17,865 bases of DNA from positions 1-17,865 of the forward strand of contig JASMME010000005.1 in NCBI GenBank assembly GCA_030748365.1, written 5' to 3'. Position 1 is the stretch's first letter, and each line of letters begins with the position of its first letter. The position numbers were made by a program, and so were the translations under genes. The notes beneath the pieces were generated by a model. That model saw only the letters and a program-made list of their open reading frames with translations. It was not told where the DNA came from and made no database searches. Positions 9,283-16,976 of this stretch are shown piece after piece. The DNA is from Lutibacter sp. GTDB taxonomy: Bacteria > Bacteroidota > Bacteroidia > Flavobacteriales > Flavobacteriaceae.

Positions 9283-10272
9283 TCAGATTTTTCTCGGTGA
9301 ATATTGTGCGACCAGCTGGGCAATGGCCTGAATATGTGCCGGGGTCGTACCGCAGCAACCCCCTACAATGTTCACCAGTTGTTTGTCTACATACTGCCGT
9401 ATCTGCGCTGCCATCTGTTCTGGGGTCTCATCGTAGGCACCAAAGGCATTGGGCAATCCGGCATTGGGATGCGCAGAGACAAAGTTGACTGACTTTTTAG
9501 CCAATACTTCCAGGTATGGGGTCAGCTGGGCAGCCCCAAGGGCGCAATTAAATCCTATGGACAGCAGGGGTACATGGGATACGGAAATCAGAAAGGCTTC
9601 AGCAGTTTGCCCCGACAGGGTCCGACCACTGGCATCAGTAATGGTACCGCTGATCATTACCGGGGTATCCAAGCCGCGTTCTTCTTTGAGTTCTTCCAGG
9701 GCAAAGAGGGCGGCTTTGGCGTTTAGGGTATCAAAGACCGTTTCTACCAAGAACAAGTCAACCCCACCATCGACCAAGGCGGTGGCCTGTTCTTTATAGG
9801 CCGCTTTGAGGGTGGCAAAGGTTACGGCCCTAAATCCGGGATCATTGACATCGGGTGACATACTGGCCGTACGGTTTGTAGGCCCAATGGAACCGGCTAC
9901 AAAACGGGGGGTCTCCGGATGCTGTTCAACGATCTCCTGTATGGCTTCTTTCGCAATTTTGGCAGATTGGTAATTTAGGTCGTAGACCTGGTCCTCCAAA
10001 CTGTAATCTTCCATCGCAATGCGGTTGCTCGAAAAGGTATTGGTCTCTATGATATCGGCCCCGGCCTCCAGGTATTGGCGGTGTATATCGCGGATGGCAT
10101 CGGGCTGGGTAATGGAAAGCAGGTCGTTGTTCCCTTTTAGGGGAAGGGGATGGTCCTTATACCGACTGCCCCGAAAATCGGCCTCGGTAAAATCACAACG
10201 CTGGATCATGGTACCCATGGCCCCGTCAAGGACCAGTATTTTACGGGTGAGTTGTTCTTGAATGGTTTCCAT
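9283..10272 (-). CDS. metH: methionine synthase, homocysteine-binding part (split MetH)
   Basis: 329 residues covering only the Hcy S-methyltransferase barrel, the first module of MetH. It opens with ILVLDGAMGTMIQ and has ADIIETNTF and GSIGPTNRTASMSPDV segments. Zinc/homocysteine ligands are intact: Cys243 in GFNCALG and Cys306-Cys307 in GGCCGTTPAH, each four residues lower than the E. coli MetH positions as I recall them. The protein ends SPRKI, at the natural linker before the folate module. Its TGA stop is in the same frame as, and touches, the ATG of the next gene, so translation of the two is probably coupled. Split MetH of this kind is, to my knowledge, common in Flavobacteriia, so this is unlikely to be a broken gene. 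It could in principle use another methyl donor protein. Confidence 0.9.
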   Translation of the reverse strand: METIQEQLTRKILVLDGAMGTMIQRCDFTEADFRGSRYKDHPLPLKGNNDLLSITQPDAIRDIHRQYLEAGADIIETNTFSSNRIAMEDYSLEDQVYDLNYQSAKIAKEAIQEIVEQHPETPRFVAGSIGPTNRTASMSPDVNDPGFRAVTFATLKAAYKEQATALVDGGVDLFLVETVFDTLNAKAALFALEELKEERGLDTPVMISGTITDASGRTLSGQTAEAFLISVSHVPLLSIGFNCALGAAQLTPYLEVLAKKSVNFVSAHPNAGLPNAFGAYDETPEQMAAQIRQYVDKQLVNIVGGCCGTTPAHIQAIAQLVAQYSPRKI

Positions 10273-10281
10273 ATCTTTAAA

Positions 10282-10331
10282 AGACTGCTGACGGGCTGAT
10301 GACCGAAGACTGCTATCCTACAGCCCAGTCT
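10282..10331 (-). promoter_or_regulatory. candidate structured leader of split metH
   Basis: The last ~60 bases before the Hcy-module gene contain a 9-base direct repeat (10281-10289 and 10306-10314, plus strand AAGACTGCT). On the transcript AGACTG (10326-10331) can pair with CAGTCT from either copy. Using the copy nearest the gene it stacks with GGCTG/CAGCC (10321-10325 with 10294-10298); using the other copy it forms a separate, mutually exclusive stem. This could be an attenuation or riboswitch-like element. It does not match the SAM-I consensus I know. The pairing is read from sequence; function is inference. Confidence 0.35.
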
Positions 10332-10352
10332 ATACGCCATGTATCTACGCTG

Positions 10353-10383
10353 CAAAGAAAAGGCATATTCCTACGAATTACAA
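10353..10383 (-). promoter_or_regulatory. candidate promoter of split metH
   Basis: On the minus strand TTG (10381-10383), a 20-bp spacer and TTTCTTTG (10353-10360) match TTG-N-TAnnTTTG with one mismatch. It would give a leader of about 75 nt. The gap 10273-10454 also holds a short inverted repeat at 10409-10422 (AGGTC/GACCT) downstream of the kinase gene, without a T run. Confidence 0.4.
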
Positions 10384-10454
10384 GCCCAAGGAGGGTTTTT
10401 ATAGCGGGAGGTCTTGGGACCTACAGTTTACGAGTTAAACGGAGGGCTTATTGA

Positions 10455-12281
10455 TTAACTGAGCATTTGTTCCAAGGAAATATTGATGGTAATCCTGGTT
10501 CCTTTTTTAGCCGTGGAACTGATAAAAAAGCGGCCATTGATGTAGTGGATACGCTCCTTCATAAAGAACAGCCCCATGCCCTCTTCTTTTTTCTTTTCAA
10601 AATAGGCCCTGTCAAAACCGATACCGTCATCGTCTACCACAATGCTCAACATAGAGGCTGAATGATTGAGTTGTACTAGTATATAATTGGATTGTGCATA
10701 TTTCAAGGCATTGTTAACGGCTTCCTGTACCACCCTGTATAGGTTGATCTCTACCAAGGAATCAAACCTTCCGGAAAAATCTGTCTTATTTTCAAACAGC
10801 ACATTTTTACCGGTAAGTTTTGAAAGCTGGCCTGTCAGCTTGTTCAGGGCCGGTACGATACCGTAATCTCTGAGCTCCGGCGGGGTTAGATTAAAGGTGA
10901 CCGCCCTGACCTCTTTGATTAGGTTCCCCAAAAGCTCCTTTAGCCTGGTAACTTTGAGCGCAGCGGCATCAACATGACTTACATTGATCGATTCTAGGTT
11001 AAACTTTAGGGCCGTCAGCATTTGGCCGATACCGTCATGAATGTCTTTGGCAATACGATTGCGCTCTTCTTCCTGGGCATTAACAATCTGACTTGCCTGT
11101 GTTTTTTGTAAGTCAACCTGTTCTTTGAAACGCTGCTCATTCAGCAAGTCTATTTCCTGTTGGGAGGCTTTTCTTTCGGTGATGTCTGTACACAGAATTA
11201 AAATGCGTTGGTGGGCGTTCACCTGGTTCATTGGGATGATGGACATATCCAACCATAAAGGCTGGTTTTCTGCATTGCTCACCCGCAGTTCTCCATTCCA
11301 GATAGACCTGCCTTTTCCCTTTAGGATGCCCATAATTGTCTGCTGCTCTCCAGCATCCAGTTGCAACAGTTCAAAAAAAGAATTTCCGGAAGACCGGTCT
11401 TTAATGCCCAGCAGTCTACTGAATTTTTTACTGATATGAACCAGGGAACCCTCCCTAGTAATACTCGCGAACAGCGCTGCATTGTCTATTGCGTAACTCA
11501 GGCCTTTTAACTCTTGTAGGGATTTTTCCTTTAGCTCGTGTAGTGTTTCCACTTCAACCAGATTGTCCTGGGCTTCTTTTTTGGTGACTACTAGGTCTTC
11601 GACCACTTCTTTTAGGTGCCTGGATGCTGGTCTGACCAAAAAAATCAGTTCCAAGAACAAGACCAGGAGCAAAATACTGAAAAGCACGTATTCTTTCTGT
11701 TTCAGCACACTTATTTTTTGAAGACTTATTTCATCATAGGTGAGCACCGTGGCGTCCATTTCCTGTAAAAACCGACGTTCAAGCTGTTGTAAATAGTCGA
11801 TCTTATCTCCGAAATAATCGGCGCCCAAGTCTGGGTTTTTTGCCAATGTGTGTTGGAGTTCAGTACAGGCCATTACCAGCTGTTTGTGGGACTGTTCAAC
11901 CTGAGAAAAAAACGTTTCCAAAGGCGACGTTGCATTTGAAAGATTCCTATGCTTTCTAAATTGCTTTTGCAGATACGCATGGGCAACCTGAAAGGTGTCT
12001 ATGTCCTTCCGAAGTATTTTTAGGGAATGAAGCCTGGCTTCCCTAGATTGAGAATGGGCTGCATAAAGTAATTCTTTGACCATTTTCTGGCCCAACATTC
12101 TTTGACGACCAGAAATATTGACAATCCTGGCATCATCCAACTGGGTATCTAGGTGTTCTTGTATCAGGAGTTGTGCGACCACAATGACCAGGGCAATTAT
12201 CGAAAAAGCGATCAGGTACATCCTTTTCAACTTTAAAAAGGTCGATTGGTCCGGGGAAAGGGTTACAGGGCTTGTTTTCAT
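10455..12281 (-). CDS. membrane histidine kinase, PilJ/NarX-like sensor, HisKA_3 type
   Basis: 608 residues. Transmembrane helices at about 21-41 and 198-217 flank a helical periplasmic sensor. It begins with VNISGRQRMLGQKM (54-67), the motif of the PilJ/type IV pili N-terminal family and similar to the P-box of NarX-type nitrate sensors. A coiled coil (220-258), a PAS domain (about 261-370, ending in CTDITERK), and a HisKA_3 dimerisation domain follow, with phospho-acceptor His415 in DIHDGIGQ. The HATPase has an N box (QEAVNNALKYA, 519-529), G1 DDGIGFD and G2 GMGLFFMKER. This is NarX/DesK class and expects a NarL/LuxR-type response regulator, which is absent from the window. It is the last gene of the nirBD operon, 7 bp after the DUF4202 gene, so sensing nitrate or nitrite is the natural inference; the ligand is not proven. 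Confidence 0.85.
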   Translation of the reverse strand: MKTSPVTLSPDQSTFLKLKRMYLIAFSIIALVIVVAQLLIQEHLDTQLDDARIVNISGRQRMLGQKMVKELLYAAHSQSREARLHSLKILRKDIDTFQVAHAYLQKQFRKHRNLSNATSPLETFFSQVEQSHKQLVMACTELQHTLAKNPDLGADYFGDKIDYLQQLERRFLQEMDATVLTYDEISLQKISVLKQKEYVLFSILLLVLFLELIFLVRPASRHLKEVVEDLVVTKKEAQDNLVEVETLHELKEKSLQELKGLSYAIDNAALFASITREGSLVHISKKFSRLLGIKDRSSGNSFFELLQLDAGEQQTIMGILKGKGRSIWNGELRVSNAENQPLWLDMSIIPMNQVNAHQRILILCTDITERKASQQEIDLLNEQRFKEQVDLQKTQASQIVNAQEEERNRIAKDIHDGIGQMLTALKFNLESINVSHVDAAALKVTRLKELLGNLIKEVRAVTFNLTPPELRDYGIVPALNKLTGQLSKLTGKNVLFENKTDFSGRFDSLVEINLYRVVQEAVNNALKYAQSNYILVQLNHSASMLSIVVDDDGIGFDRAYFEKKKEEGMGLFFMKERIHYINGRFFISSTAKKGTRITINISLEQMLS

Positions 12282-12288
12282 GAAAAAA

Positions 12289-12873
12289 TCAGTCTTTCAG
12301 GGCCTTTGATATCAAGGCAAGTGATTCTTTGGAGAGAGACAGCTCCAAAGCCGCCTGCTGTCCTTTTACCGACATCTTGGTCCAGGTTTTTTGGAGGATC
12401 TCTATCAATTTTTGTGCTGGATATTTCTCGGAGAACTTTTCAAAATAAAATTCGAGGAAAACCAAGCAGATTACATCTTCCAATACCTGGGTTTCCACAT
12501 CTTTTTTAAGCTGTTTCTTTTGCAATAAAAAACCCACCCTTTCAATGGTAGCTTCCTCATAGCCCACTACTGACAGAATCTCGGCTGCTTTATTTGCGTG
12601 GAACTTTCCGAGATCCCTTCGCCAGGTTAAATATCCCTTCCTATTCATCTCATAGGAATCTCTGGGAATCTGCCACCTGCATATATGCTGACAGCGGACG
12701 GCCAGTTGCAAGGCTTCAGAGGCATCTGGCGCAAATTGAGCCAGGCGTTCGGTCATTCTTTGGGCATACAGCAGTTCTTTGGGAAAGGAAAGCCCCTCCC
12801 AAACCTCAACAGTTGGATCGTTCCTATTTGCCTGATCGAACAAATGGATGGCTTTTTCAAATTTTCGGTTCAC
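12289..12873 (-). CDS. DUF4202 family protein
   Basis: 194 residues from the GTG at 12873. A longer version from a TTG at 12927 (212 residues) would overlap nirD by 26 bases; its extra 18 residues lie outside the recognisable family core, so I prefer the GTG. The DUF4202 pattern is clear: ELLYAQRM, APDASEALQLA, QHICRWQIPRDSY (His63), KFHANKAAEIL (His92), LEDVICLVFLE, and a closing KTWTKMSVKGQQAAL. The helical layout with spaced His and Asp/Glu residues recalls HD-type metal hydrolases, but that is only my reading. The family has no established function; I believe it recurs beside nitrite or nitrate assimilation genes. Here it lies between nirD and the kinase gene in one operon, so a role in that pathway is likely. 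Confidence 0.8.
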   Translation of the reverse strand: MNRKFEKAIHLFDQANRNDPTVEVWEGLSFPKELLYAQRMTERLAQFAPDASEALQLAVRCQHICRWQIPRDSYEMNRKGYLTWRRDLGKFHANKAAEILSVVGYEEATIERVGFLLQKKQLKKDVETQVLEDVICLVFLEFYFEKFSEKYPAQKLIEILQKTWTKMSVKGQQAALELSLSKESLALISKALKD

Positions 12874-12901
12874 GATTGGTTCACTTGCTTTTGGATCAAA
12901 T

Positions 12902-13279
12902 CTATTCAGAAAATCCGATATACACAATATTGTCCGCTACTTTCACCGGATAGGTAGCAATGGCGTCAAGAGCTCCATCTAGGTTTTCCCCAGTTTCGAG
13001 GGAGAATGTTTTTTTATGCATCGGACAGGCCACTTTCGGAAGGCTGTTCGCATCTCCTATCATACCCCTTGACAAAACCATTTCCAGTTTATGAGGGCAA
13101 AGGTTTTGACAGGCGTACCAGGTGTTTTTTCTTTTAAAATTAAAGACGGCAATTTGCCTGTCCTTATATTTTACACAGACACCCCCATTGTCGGGGAAGG
13201 CTTCAACAGGCCCGGCCTTGTACCAGGTTTTTACTGCTTGCTCATTGACCGATGTGTAAGTTGAAATGATTGTTTCCAT
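12902..13279 (-). CDS. nirD: nitrite reductase (NADH) small subunit, Rieske type
   Basis: 125 residues, one Rieske-fold domain, partner of NirB in the cytoplasmic NAD(P)H-dependent reduction of nitrite to ammonium. Both Rieske ligand pairs are present: C-P-H at 61-63 (NLCPHKLE) and C-P-M-H at 85-88 (ACPMHKKTF), so it could hold a [2Fe-2S] cluster; as I recall, E. coli NirD lacks these ligands. The start codon is the ATG at 13279, 20 bp after the nirB stop, and the gene is followed after 28 bp by the DUF4202 gene. The identification is firm from the fold motifs and from the position next to nirB. Confidence 0.93.
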   Translation of the reverse strand: METIISTYTSVNEQAVKTWYKAGPVEAFPDNGGVCVKYKDRQIAVFNFKRKNTWYACQNLCPHKLEMVLSRGMIGDANSLPKVACPMHKKTFSLETGENLDGALDAIATYPVKVADNIVYIGFSE

Positions 13280-13299
13280 GCTTGTTTATTAAGTTGTCA

Positions 13300-15822
13300 T
13301 TACTGTTCCCACTGTTTGGGCATCCATTGGTCTCTCATGGGAACAAACACCAGGTTGTCATCATCTGCCTCATCATTTACAAAATGTTTGAATCGGCTTT
13401 TCATCGCTTCGTTCTCTATGGCCTGCTTCCACTCGCATTGATAGGCATCGATCAGCGACTGCATTTCGCTTTCCAGTGCTGAGGCTATTTGCAAACTATC
13501 CGCTACCACAATCTTCTGGAGTTGTGAGATACCTCCTTCTAGCTTTTCCAACCAGGGAGCGGTTCGCATCAGGGGAGCCGCCGTACGGATATAGTACATT
13601 AAAAATCGGTCTAGGTATTTGATACAGGTCTCATTGTCTATCTGTTCGGCAAGTAGCTTGGCATGCTTTGGGTTTGCACCGCCATTGCCACACACATATA
13701 GGTTCCAACCCCCTTCTACAGCAATCAAACCAAAGTCTTTGCCCCTGGCCTCAGCACATTCCCTAATACATCCAGAAACACCTCCTTTGATCTTATGGGG
13801 AGACCTCAGGCCTTTATAACGCTCTTCCAAAGCGATGGCAAAACTGACGCTCTCATCCATCCCGTACCTGCACCAGGTTGATCCAACACAACTCTTGACA
13901 GTTCGCAGGGATTTTCCATAGGCATGTCCGCTCTCAAATCCGGCATCGATTAGGTCTTTCCAGATAGCGGGCAACTGGTTGAGTTTGGCACCAAACAGGT
14001 CAATACGCTGCCCGCCTGTTATTTTCGTGTACAAATGGTACTCCTTCGCAACTTTGCCTATTGTAATCAGCTTATCCGCACTGATTTCTCCGCCAGGAAT
14101 CCTGGGCACAACAGAATAAGTTCCATTGCGCTGAATATTTGCCAAAAAGCGATCGTTGGTGTCTTGAATAACGGCTTCATCATTGGGGGTGTCATTGTAT
14201 AAACTCGCAAAGATTGACGCCAACAAGGGTTGGCAAATTTCGCAACCGTGCCCCTTACCACAAGTAGCCAGGGCCTGATCAAAGGTGCTGATTTTTTTGA
14301 CCTTACAAATTCCGTACAATTCCTGACGCGTATAATCGAAATGTTCGCAAATAGTATCTTGCACCTCCTTTCCAAGTGATGCCAGTGTTTCATCTACCAG
14401 GTCAGTCACCATGGGTTTACAGCCTCCACAGCCCGTAGTGGCCTTGGTCATAGCGATTACTTCGGAAAGACTGTTACAGGCCCCACTTTTGATCGGGTTA
14501 CAAATATCACCTTTGGTTACACTTTCACAGGAACATACCTGGGCGACATCGGGAATATCCAACACACTCCCCAGCGATGGTGAACCGTTGGTGATACTAC
14601 CAATAATCAGTTCTTCAGCGGCTTCTGGTATGGGCAAATCATTCAGATATAGCTGGTGCAGCCTGTTGTAATCGGTGGCATCTCCAACCAATATACCGCC
14701 CAGTAGCTTGGTTCCATCATGGCTGATATTGACCCTTTTGTACAGGTCTTTGGTCTTGTTCTCAAACAAGATCGCGTAGCCTTTTTCTACAGGCATAAAA
14801 GGTTCTCCAAAACTGGCCACATCGACACCTATGAGTTTTAATTTGGTGGACATATCAATGGTTTCACTCATCAATACTTCCTGATCGCCCAAAATTTGAG
14901 AGACAGCCACTTCAGCCATTTCATAGCCTGGTGCGACCAGGCCGTAGATCATATTGTTATAGAGGGCTACTTCACCGATGGCAAAGATAGATGAATCGGA
15001 TGTTTGCATCTTATTATTGACTACAATACCCCCACGGGTACCCATTTCCAGCCCACAGGTCTTTGCAAGCTCGTCACGGGGTCTGATACCGGCTGAAACC
15101 ACCAACATATCCACCATTATACCATCGTATTCTCCAAACTGCAAGCCAGTGATGGCACGGGAACCTATAATGGCGTTGGTGGCTTTGTTCAAATGGACAT
15201 GGATCCCCAACGACGCTAGTTTTCCCTGTAAAATCTTACTGCTGCGCCTGTCGAGTTGTCTTGGCATCAGTTTGGGGGCAAACTCTACCACGTGGGGTTC
15301 AAGGCCCATATCCATCACGGCCTTGGCGGCTTCTAAGCCCAAAAGACCGCCACCCAACACAGCGGCTTTCGGTGGCTGCATATTTCCTTCGCTAAGCGTC
15401 CTAGCATAGGCCGAAATGGCTTCTAGATCTTCAATGGTTCGGTATACAAAAACCCCCTCTTTTTCAATACCCTTGATGGGCGGCACAAACGGCGAGGAAC
15501 CAGTGGCCAGTACCAGGTAGTCATAGCTAAAGGTTTGGTCGTTCATAGTGGAAATAGTTCTGGAAGACCGGTGAATATCTGTTACACGTTGACCCGTTAT
15601 CAACTCAATATTGTTTTCCGCATACCACGACCTGGGAGCCATTTCAAGGGCAGTGGCATTGCCATCCTCAAAATATTGACTTAATCGCACCCTGTCATAG
15701 GCAGGCCTAGACTCTTCACCAAAAACCAGTATTTTAAAATCGTTGGAGGCCTGGCGCGCGACAAATTTTTCACAAAACTTATAGCCTACCATACCATTTC
15801 CCACTACGATAATTGTCTTCAT
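13300..15822 (-). CDS. nirB: nitrite reductase (NAD(P)H) large subunit
   Basis: 840 residues. An FAD/NAD(P)H-dependent oxidoreductase domain covers about 1-400: FAD-binding VVGNGMVGYKF (6-16), LATGSSPFVPP, and the second dinucleotide fold VLGGGLLGLEAA (155-166). A BFD-like [2Fe-2S] domain follows, with Cys430, Cys432, Cys464 and Cys467, then a second BFD-like segment (491-533). The sulfite/nitrite reductase half-domain precedes the [4Fe-4S]-siroheme centre, whose ligands are Cys645-x5-Cys651 and Cys685-x3-Cys689. It reduces nitrite to ammonium with six electrons from NAD(P)H. It is the first gene of the operon nirB-nirD-DUF4202-kinase, divergent from cobA, which supplies precorrin-2 for siroheme. 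Its promoter carries the paired TACGTA boxes. Confidence 0.97.
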   Translation of the reverse strand: MKTIIVVGNGMVGYKFCEKFVARQASNDFKILVFGEESRPAYDRVRLSQYFEDGNATALEMAPRSWYAENNIELITGQRVTDIHRSSRTISTMNDQTFSYDYLVLATGSSPFVPPIKGIEKEGVFVYRTIEDLEAISAYARTLSEGNMQPPKAAVLGGGLLGLEAAKAVMDMGLEPHVVEFAPKLMPRQLDRRSSKILQGKLASLGIHVHLNKATNAIIGSRAITGLQFGEYDGIMVDMLVVSAGIRPRDELAKTCGLEMGTRGGIVVNNKMQTSDSSIFAIGEVALYNNMIYGLVAPGYEMAEVAVSQILGDQEVLMSETIDMSTKLKLIGVDVASFGEPFMPVEKGYAILFENKTKDLYKRVNISHDGTKLLGGILVGDATDYNRLHQLYLNDLPIPEAAEELIIGSITNGSPSLGSVLDIPDVAQVCSCESVTKGDICNPIKSGACNSLSEVIAMTKATTGCGGCKPMVTDLVDETLASLGKEVQDTICEHFDYTRQELYGICKVKKISTFDQALATCGKGHGCEICQPLLASIFASLYNDTPNDEAVIQDTNDRFLANIQRNGTYSVVPRIPGGEISADKLITIGKVAKEYHLYTKITGGQRIDLFGAKLNQLPAIWKDLIDAGFESGHAYGKSLRTVKSCVGSTWCRYGMDESVSFAIALEERYKGLRSPHKIKGGVSGCIRECAEARGKDFGLIAVEGGWNLYVCGNGGANPKHAKLLAEQIDNETCIKYLDRFLMYYIRTAAPLMRTAPWLEKLEGGISQLQKIVVADSLQIASALESEMQSLIDAYQCEWKQAIENEAMKSRFKHFVNDEADDDNLVFVPMRDQWMPKQWEQ

Positions 15823-15846
15823 TTTTTTTAGCTCTTAAGAATAAAA

Positions 15847-15870
15847 CAGCACAAAACTACGTATTTTTAC
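15847..15870. repeat. 24-bp repeat, copy 1 (nirB promoter core)
   Basis: Plus-strand CAGCACAA, then AA, then CTACGTATTTTTAC. It spans the nirB -7 element and the first TACGTA box. Copy 2 at 16763-16786 is identical at 22 of 24 bases. Confidence 0.75.
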
Positions 15871-15883
15871 TTAATTATACGTA
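15852..15883 (-). promoter_or_regulatory. nirB promoter with paired TACGTA boxes
   Basis: Minus-strand -7 element TAGTTTTG (15852-15859) matches TAnnTTTG. TACGTA at 15858-15863 overlaps its first two bases, and a second TACGTA at 15878-15883 lies 20 bp upstream, where a -33 TTG would be. No TTG is present, so the promoter probably needs an activator at the boxes. Predicted leader is about 25 nt. Confidence 0.6.
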
Positions 15884-15910
15884 CTTAAATTAAAAAAATA
15901 CGTATATTTG
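15878..15910 (+). promoter_or_regulatory. cobA promoter with paired TACGTA boxes
   Basis: The plus-strand -7 element TATATTTG (15903-15910) matches TAnnTTTG. TACGTA at 15899-15904 overlaps its first two bases exactly as at nirB. The upstream TACGTA (15878-15883), 21 bp away, is shared with the divergent nirB promoter. No -33 TTG is seen. Predicted leader is about 35 nt. Confidence 0.6.
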
Positions 15911-15949
15911 ACCCCATATACATAGAAGTATACTTAATAAAAAGATGGT

Positions 15950-16726
15950 ATGGAAGTAGCTAAACATCCCGCAAAAGTTAGCTTGGTAGGTGCCGGACCT
16001 GGCGACAAGGAACTCATGAGCCTAAAGGGGCTAAAAGCAATCGAACAGGCAAATGTAATTATGTACGATGCTTTGGTAAACCCGGAAATTCTAAAATACG
16101 CAGGTGCTGAAACCCCCTGTATCTATGTCGGAAAAAGACACAACAATCACCGGTATTCACAGGATGAAATTAACCGAATGCTCGTTGAAAATGCCCTGGA
16201 GTACGGTCATGTTGTACGGTTAAAAGGCGGAGATTCATTCGTTTTTGGAAGGGGGAGCGAGGAGATTGATTACCTCGAATTTTACGGGGTTAGCACAGAG
16301 ATCATTCCAGGCATTAGCAGCGCTATGGCAGTTCCTGCTTCGCAGGGCATTCCACTGACCAAACGCGGAATCAATGAGAGTTTTTGGGTCATAACTGGCA
16401 CCACTACCAATGGTCAAATCTCTGAAGATATTGCCCTGGCGGCCCAATCCTCCGCGACAATGGTCGTACTGATGGGGCTTCGAAAGTCTTCACAGATCCT
16501 TGCTGAGATAAGCAGACACCGGCATAGACATACCCCTTTTGCCATCATTCAAAACGGAACGCTAGAGGATGAAAGCATCCTGATCAATACCCTCGAAAAT
16601 TACGAGGAAACAATTGGGCAAATTGACTATACCCATCCGGGGATTATGGTCATAGGCGATGTGGTATCTGCGCATCCCTCCTTTTTGGATGAAGCCATTC
16701 AACGGGTATTGCACAGCTATTGCTGA
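15950..16726 (+). CDS. cobA: uroporphyrinogen-III C-methyltransferase
   Basis: 258 residues, the usual length of a stand-alone SUMT. It methylates uroporphyrinogen III twice with S-adenosylmethionine to give precorrin-2, the branch point to siroheme and cobalamin. Family motifs are in order: VGAGPGD (13-19), YDALVNPEIL, GKR (61-63), RLKGGDSFVFGRGSEE (90-105), PGISSA (120-125), and PLTKRG (135-140, with Lys where PLTHRG is common), then TGTT, VVLMG and the C-terminal HPGIMVIGDVV. There is no CysG-type dehydrogenase/ferrochelatase domain, so the later siroheme steps must be encoded elsewhere. It is divergent from nirB across 127 bp and shares its regulatory boxes, so its main job here is probably siroheme for NirB. 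Confidence 0.94.
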   Translation: MEVAKHPAKVSLVGAGPGDKELMSLKGLKAIEQANVIMYDALVNPEILKYAGAETPCIYVGKRHNNHRYSQDEINRMLVENALEYGHVVRLKGGDSFVFGRGSEEIDYLEFYGVSTEIIPGISSAMAVPASQGIPLTKRGINESFWVITGTTTNGQISEDIALAAQSSATMVVLMGLRKSSQILAEISRHRHRHTPFAIIQNGTLEDESILINTLENYEETIGQIDYTHPGIMVIGDVVSAHPSFLDEAIQRVLHSYC

Positions 16727-16762
16727 TTGTAGACCGATTAAAAAACCATAAGACAGACCTGG

Positions 16763-16786
16763 CAGCACAAGGCTACGTATTTTTAC
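16763..16786. repeat. 24-bp repeat, copy 2 (downstream of cobA)
   Basis: Plus-strand CAGCACAA, then GG, then CTACGTATTTTTAC. The two changed bases fall in the -7 element and turn TAGTTTTG into TAGCCTTG on the minus strand. The TACGTA box (16774-16779) is intact but has no partner at 20-21 bp. Confidence 0.7.
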
Positions 16787-16976
16787 CCATCTATTTGTTC
16801 GCTGCATAAGTATCTTCGGAAATAGACACCTCCCTTAAAAAAAGACAAACAACAATCCATAAACTCCTATTCCCTAAACTATTTGGCTTATTATATTGAA
16901 ATTATTTACCCCTAATATTTGAAATATATTAATTGACCCAAGGGATTATTTTATATATCGTAATTTTAAAAAAAAT

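Noticed and set aside
9283..9285. In-frame TGA of metH as a selenocysteine codon or sequencing error
   Set aside because: No SECIS-like hairpin was noticed after it, the position is a domain linker rather than a catalytic site, and an ATG follows directly; split genes explain it better.
10273..10454. SAM-I (S-box) or cobalamin riboswitch upstream of metH
   Set aside because: The conserved core sequences I know for these classes are not present; only an unassigned alternative-stem leader is reported.
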